Of a stretch of 15,120 nucleotides of DNA, positions 12,777 to 15,120 are shown piece after piece. A model generated the notes under the pieces. That model saw nothing but the letters and a program-made list of their open reading frames with translations. It did no database searches and was not told the DNA's origin. Within the stretch, counting starts at the first letter, position 1; each line of letters starts with the position of its first letter. The stretch covers positions 1 to 15,120 of the forward strand of contig CAYNJW010000013.1 in the NCBI GenBank assembly GCA_964397665.1, given 5' to 3'. Source of the stretch: CAYNJW01 sp964397665. GTDB taxonomy: Archaea; Nanobdellota; Nanobdellia; Pacearchaeales; GW2011-AR1. A program made the translations under genes and the position numbers.

Positions 12777-12827
12777 TACTAAACTCTTTTTTCTTATCTG
12801 TTGAAACAAGTTTAGTTTCTAAATTTA

Positions 12828-12836
12828 ATTTATAAG
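12828..12836 (-). promoter_or_regulatory. TATA box of ychF
   Basis: Minus strand TTATAAATT about 65 bp before the GTG. It predicts a leader of about 40 nt, in line with the Shine-Dalgarno. Confidence 0.45.
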
Positions 12837-13118
12837 TTAATCCCATATAATCTTAACTAACTGAAAGGTTTTTAAGAGTTTTTAATAATTAAAATAATAA
12901 AATTCTTATTTTATTAGAATCGAAGATTACCCCATTATCTTTTTAAAGCAAATTTTACTCAAATAAATATCTGCCTTTATAAAAATCAAGAAAAATTATG
13001 AAGGTTGAAAATTCAAAGCTGTAGGAATTAAGATATTGGATTAACAAAGAATTTAATTTCTTTTGAATTTAAAGTAGTTTAGTTTAAAAATCCAATAAAC
13101 TAAGATATTATAGTAAGT
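12837..13118. other. about 280-bp spacer without a supported gene
   Basis: This stretch lies between the ychF promoter and the tRNA. It is very AT-rich. It contains an unassigned TATA box on the plus strand (CTTTATAAAA, 12975-12984), an inverted repeat TATTGGATT / AATCCAATA (13034-13042 and 13089-13097) and inside it a 6-bp hairpin AAAGAA / TTCTTT (13046-13051 and 13058-13063). The 8-codon reading frame at 12998-13024 is too short to claim. A small RNA is possible; see findings. Confidence 0.4.
13083..13091 (+). promoter_or_regulatory. TATA-like box of the tRNA gene
   Basis: TTTAAAAAT centred about 32 bp before the 5' G of the tRNA. This places transcription start a few bases upstream of the mature end. 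Confidence 0.45.
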
Positions 13119-13237
13119 GAGCCTGTAGCTCAGCCAGGTTAGAGCGCCGGTCTTATATGATTGAGGTTCGTTAGAACTTTAACTTTTCTTCAATCGAAGA
13201 AAGCCGGAGGTCCCGGGTTCAAATCCCGGCAGGCTCA
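13119..13237 (+). tRNA. tRNA-Ile, anticodon UAU, with a 44-nt intron
   Basis: Complete cloverleaf. Acceptor stem GAGCCTG (13119-13125) pairs with CAGGCTC (13230-13236), discriminator A at 13237. D arm GCTC/GAGC (13128-13131, 13142-13145). Anticodon stem CCGGT (13147-13151) with GCCGG (13203-13207, one G-T pair). T arm CCGGG-TTCAAAT-CCCGG (13213-13229). CCA is not encoded. With C32, T33, the anticodon is TAT (13154-13156) and position 37 is A (13157). An intron follows position 37, the standard archaeal site. UAU reads AUA (isoleucine). Most archaea read AUA with a CAU tRNA carrying agmatidine; some DPANN archaea and Korarchaeota have UAU instead. Confidence 0.88.
13158..13201 (+). other. tRNA intron (bulge-helix-bulge), 44 nt
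   Basis: The intron has the expected geometry: bulge T13156-A13157-T13158 at the 5' site and A13200-A13201-A13202 at the 3' site. The central helix is CTTA (13152-13155) against GAAG (13196-13199), with three pairs and one A-G mismatch. The intron stem is GATTGA / TCAATC (13159-13164 and 13190-13195) with an inner GTTC-GTTA-GAAC hairpin. The imperfect central helix is a relaxed form, so the endonuclease may be the broad-specificity type. Confidence 0.75.
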
Positions 13238-13296
13238 TTTTAATTAGTTTAGAAAGAAAAAACTTAAAAAAGAAAAAACCTCATAAAAATTATAAA

Positions 13297-13641
13297 ATGG
13301 CAAAAAGAAAAACTAAAAAAATATCTCAGGAATCAAAAACTCGAGCATTTCTTGCTACTTTTTTAAGTGTTGTAGGATTTTTAATTGCTATAATCCTTTG
13401 GAGAAAAGATAAATATGTAATGTTCCATGCGAAACAAAGTCTTTCTGTTTTTTTAATTTCAATAATTTTTAATCTTGTTGGAACAGTCTTGATTCTTCTT
13501 CCATTCTTTGGATATTTTCTTAATTTTATTTTATCAATTGGAGTTATGTTAATCTGGTTTCTTAGTTGGATAAATGCTTTGAATGCTGAAAAGAAAAGAA
13601 TACCTTTAGTTTCTGATTTAGCAGATTATTTTGAATTTTAA
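13297..13641 (+). CDS. DUF4870/Tic20-like (UPF0132) membrane protein, 114 aa
   Basis: Small polytopic membrane protein of the COG3296-type DUF4870 family. A basic N-terminus (MAKRKTKK) is followed by KTRAFLATFLSVVGFLIAIILWRKDKYVMFHAKQSLSVFL, which shows the family hallmark of a first hydrophobic helix (about 17-36), a short charged loop and FHAxQS at the start of the next helix. Second and third hydrophobic helices run about 48-69 and 71-94. The end is a short acidic cytoplasmic tail. Function unknown for the family. ATG at 13297; the nearest TATA-like run is at 13263-13271, about 30 bp upstream, so a very short leader. It lies 60 bp downstream of the tRNA and converges on the gene at 13644 with 2 bp between stops. 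Confidence 0.82.
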   Translation: MAKRKTKKISQESKTRAFLATFLSVVGFLIAIILWRKDKYVMFHAKQSLSVFLISIIFNLVGTVLILLPFFGYFLNFILSIGVMLIWFLSWINALNAEKKRIPLVSDLADYFEF

Positions 13642-13643
13642 AA

Positions 13644-13895
13644 TTAAATAAAATACTTTCTAACTTTTCTAAAGTTTTTTTCATTTCCGAATAAATTTAA
13701 AACTACTTTCTTAGAATTATTATTATAATTATATTCAAGAGTAACCAATTCATCACTTAAAAAAACTTTAATTCTGAGGAAACCATCAACATGAAATTCT
13801 TCGATTACGGCACTTCCAAGAATTTTCCCAGATACTTTTCTAAAATTCTCAATAGTATAATTTCCTTGTTGTTTTCCAGAATATATCTCTTTCAT
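13644..13895 (-). CDS. unrecognised partial protein next to the assembly gap
   Basis: Reading leftward from the edge of the N run, this frame encodes 83 residues beginning MKEIYSGKQQGNYTIENFRKV and ending in NEKNFRKVRKYFI. The methionine sits exactly at the gap edge and may be internal or a start. The sequence (GFLRIKVFLSDELVTLEYNYNNNSKKVVLNLFG) looks like a small beta-rich domain. I see no resemblance to the HisRS anticodon-binding domain. It stays in frame with HisRS across the gap, but the gap is 100 N, a filler of unknown true length, so this continuity means nothing. It is probably a separate gene downstream of hisS or a C-terminal piece of something in the gap. Confidence 0.5.
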   Translation of the reverse strand: MKEIYSGKQQGNYTIENFRKVSGKILGSAVIEEFHVDGFLRIKVFLSDELVTLEYNYNNNSKKVVLNLFGNEKNFRKVRKYFI

Positions 13896-13995
13896 NNNNN
13901 NNNNNNNNNNNNNNNNNNNNNNNNNNNNNNNNNNNNNNNNNNNNNNNNNNNNNNNNNNNNNNNNNNNNNNNNNNNNNNNNNNNNNNNNNNNNNNN
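13896..13995. other. assembly gap, exactly 100 N
   Basis: A run of exactly 100 N is a conventional scaffold filler of unknown true size. It removes the 3' end of hisS and whatever precedes the fragment at 13644. Confidence 0.98.
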
Positions 13996-15098
13996 TTTAA
14001 AACTGCTTTTGGTTTTACTTCTTCTTTTCCAATAATTAATACTTTCTTAATCCCTTTAGAATTTGCATATTCCATTGCTTTTCCTAAACTTTTATCTAAT
14101 AGTATCTGAACTCTTAAGTTCTTTTTTCTCAAATTTTCTGCTAATGAAATAACTTTTTTATCTTGTCCTAATGAAACAATTAATAGTGCTGGTCCTTCAG
14201 TTTTTACTTTTGCTAGTAAAAAAATCGGTTCAAGTCCTAATGAAATACCTGTAGCTTGAACATCATTAATCAAATAACTTCCACCACCACATAATGCAAC
14301 ATTTAACTTATCACTCCAAATTTCAAAGACGGTCCCATTGTAATAAGCCAACCCCCTTGCTAAAAATGGCCTAAATACTACATTAACATTATATAATTTA
14401 CAATACTCTTTAAGTTGTTTAATTTCTTTATAAAAACTATACTTCTCAAAATATTCTTCTTCTTTCATAAAAATCTCTAAAATTCTTTCTTCCCCGATTT
14501 TTGCTAAATTAGCTGCAACTTCTGAAGGTTTGAGTTTATCCAATTTATCAATTTCACGAATAACTTCCTCACGAACTTTTTCTGGAACTTTTTCTTCAAC
14601 TAATATCTCGTTAATTAATTTCCGATTATTTATGTAAATTGTAATTGGCATGTCTAATTTCTCAAAGACATTTGTAGCCATTTTCAAGCATTCTGCTTCA
14701 TCTTTTAAGTTTGATCCGAGAATATCTGCATCGCATTGTATAAACTGTCTTAGTCTTCCTTTTCTAATTGGTTCATCTCTAAAAACATAACCTATTTGAT
14801 ATCTCTTAAATGGTAATTTCTGTTTTTTTGCAATTCTCTTTAATTGGAAAGTAAATTCATATCTTAAAGCTAAATCTCTTTTTCCCCTGTCTTTTAACCT
14901 GAAAATATCTCTAACTGCCTCATCAGTTTTATTATCCCCAATAACAAAATCTTCATATTCTATTAAAGGCGTTTCCGCAGGGAGATAACCATATTTACGA
15001 TATTCGTTTTCAATTATTTCTAAAATCTTCTTTCTCTTTAAAGCATCTTCTCCAATAAAATCTTGGAATCCTTTTACTGTGTCTGTTTTATTTGCCAT
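13996..15098 (-). CDS. hisS: histidyl-tRNA synthetase, 3' end lost in the gap
   Basis: Class II synthetase that charges tRNA-His. The N-terminus reads MANKTDTVKGFQDFIGEDALKRKKILEII. Motif 2 region: RYEFTFQLKRIA and IGYVFRDEPIRKGRLRQFIQCDADILG. The HisA loop is ARGLAYYNGTVFE (the catalytic Arg is present; the usual RGLDYYTG Asp is Ala). The insertion domain has the typical REIDKLDKLKPSE. The C-terminal anticodon-binding domain begins near EGPALLIVSLGQ and is interrupted by the N run after KPKAVL. Motif 3 is unusual: GGGSYL for GGGRYD and GLEPI for GLER. Start: an ATG at 15098 preceded by GGAGGG; a TTG at 15110 in frame would overlap the ribosome site, so it is rejected. A HisZ-like paralogue is the alternative, but the anticodon domain argues for HisRS. 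Confidence 0.85.
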
Positions 15099-15102
15099 TT
15101 TT

Positions 15103-15108
15103 CCCTCC
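15103..15108 (-). promoter_or_regulatory. Shine-Dalgarno GGAGGG of hisS; decides its start
   Basis: Minus strand GGAGGG lies 4 nt before the ATG at 15098. It overlaps the in-frame TTG at 15110, which therefore is not the start. Confidence 0.7.
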
Positions 15109-15120
15109 AAAAGCCCTATC

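Noticed and set aside
12902..12920. ATTCT/AGAAT inverted repeat as a terminator or operator
   Set aside because: Only 5-bp arms in a very AT-rich stretch with no gene end or TATA box next to it.
12998..13024. 8-codon reading frame after the orphan TATA box
   Set aside because: The ATG is only about 18 bp from the TATA box, the frame is too short, and there is no ribosome site.
13644..15110. Single 488-aa HisRS gene running through the N run
   Set aside because: The N run has an arbitrary length of 100, the distal part does not resemble HisRS, and the TTG at 15110 overlaps the Shine-Dalgarno.

Overview
The window looks like a piece of an AT-rich (roughly 30% GC by eye) archaeal genome, most likely a DPANN lineage such as Pacearchaeota, Woesearchaeota or a relative. 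The gene set is archaeal: RadB, Mre11/Rad50, RNA polymerase subunit L, a free-standing Kae1, an archaeal-type YchF/OBG GTPase and a two-zinc-finger topoisomerase I. A tRNA-Ile(UAU) with a bulge-helix-bulge intron, and TATA boxes about 26 bp before most start codons (leaderless mRNAs), agree with this. The lineage call is inference. A run of exactly 100 N (13896-13995) shows a scaffolded draft assembly.

Layout. 3-1118 (+) is the 3' part of topA, cut by the window edge just after the expected active-site region. 1133-8457 (-) is a long leftward block: two unrecognised genes (186 and 103 aa), RadB, an unrecognised HELVH zincin-like protein, RpoL, the rad50-mre11 pair with a 4-bp overlap, and Kae1. 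8458-8937 holds a 66-aa lysine-tailed protein with a strong Shine-Dalgarno, flanked by hairpins and repeats. 8938-10448 (-) carries a DUF192 protein overlapping an HExxH metallopeptidase, an unrecognised 179-aa protein and a DUF167 protein. 10482-11331 (+) carries a YjbQ/UPF0047 protein and an unrecognised 124-aa protein. 11334-12766 (-) is YchF plus a small gene coupled to it. 12767-13118 is a 350-bp spacer. 13119-13237 (+) is the intron-bearing tRNA, then a DUF4870-type membrane protein (13297-13641, +). The window ends with histidyl-tRNA synthetase (13996-15098, -), whose 3' end and relation to the fragment 13644-13895 are lost in the gap.

How it works together. The block 2191-8457 is a housekeeping neighbourhood rather than an operon: RadB and Mre11-Rad50 (recombination and break repair), RpoL (transcription) and Kae1 (t6A tRNA modification) each show their own TATA box, apart from rad50, which is translated from the mre11 message. 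Two initiation modes are visible. First genes of a transcript usually have a TATA box 25-26 bp before the start and no Shine-Dalgarno. Internal genes (rad50, DUF192) and a few leadered genes (66-aa protein, YchF, HisRS) have GGAG-type sites. This rule corrects several starts (RpoL, DUF167, HisRS).

I see no CRISPR array, insertion sequence, phage module or toxin-antitoxin pair, and no obviously new multi-gene system. The best leads are the tRNA-Ile(UAU), a symmetric interlocked divergent promoter at 10449-10481, a HisRS lacking the usual motif-3 arginine, a 12-bp hairpin spanning a stop codon at 8935-8983, several promoter-proximal dyads, and unknown small conserved-looking genes.
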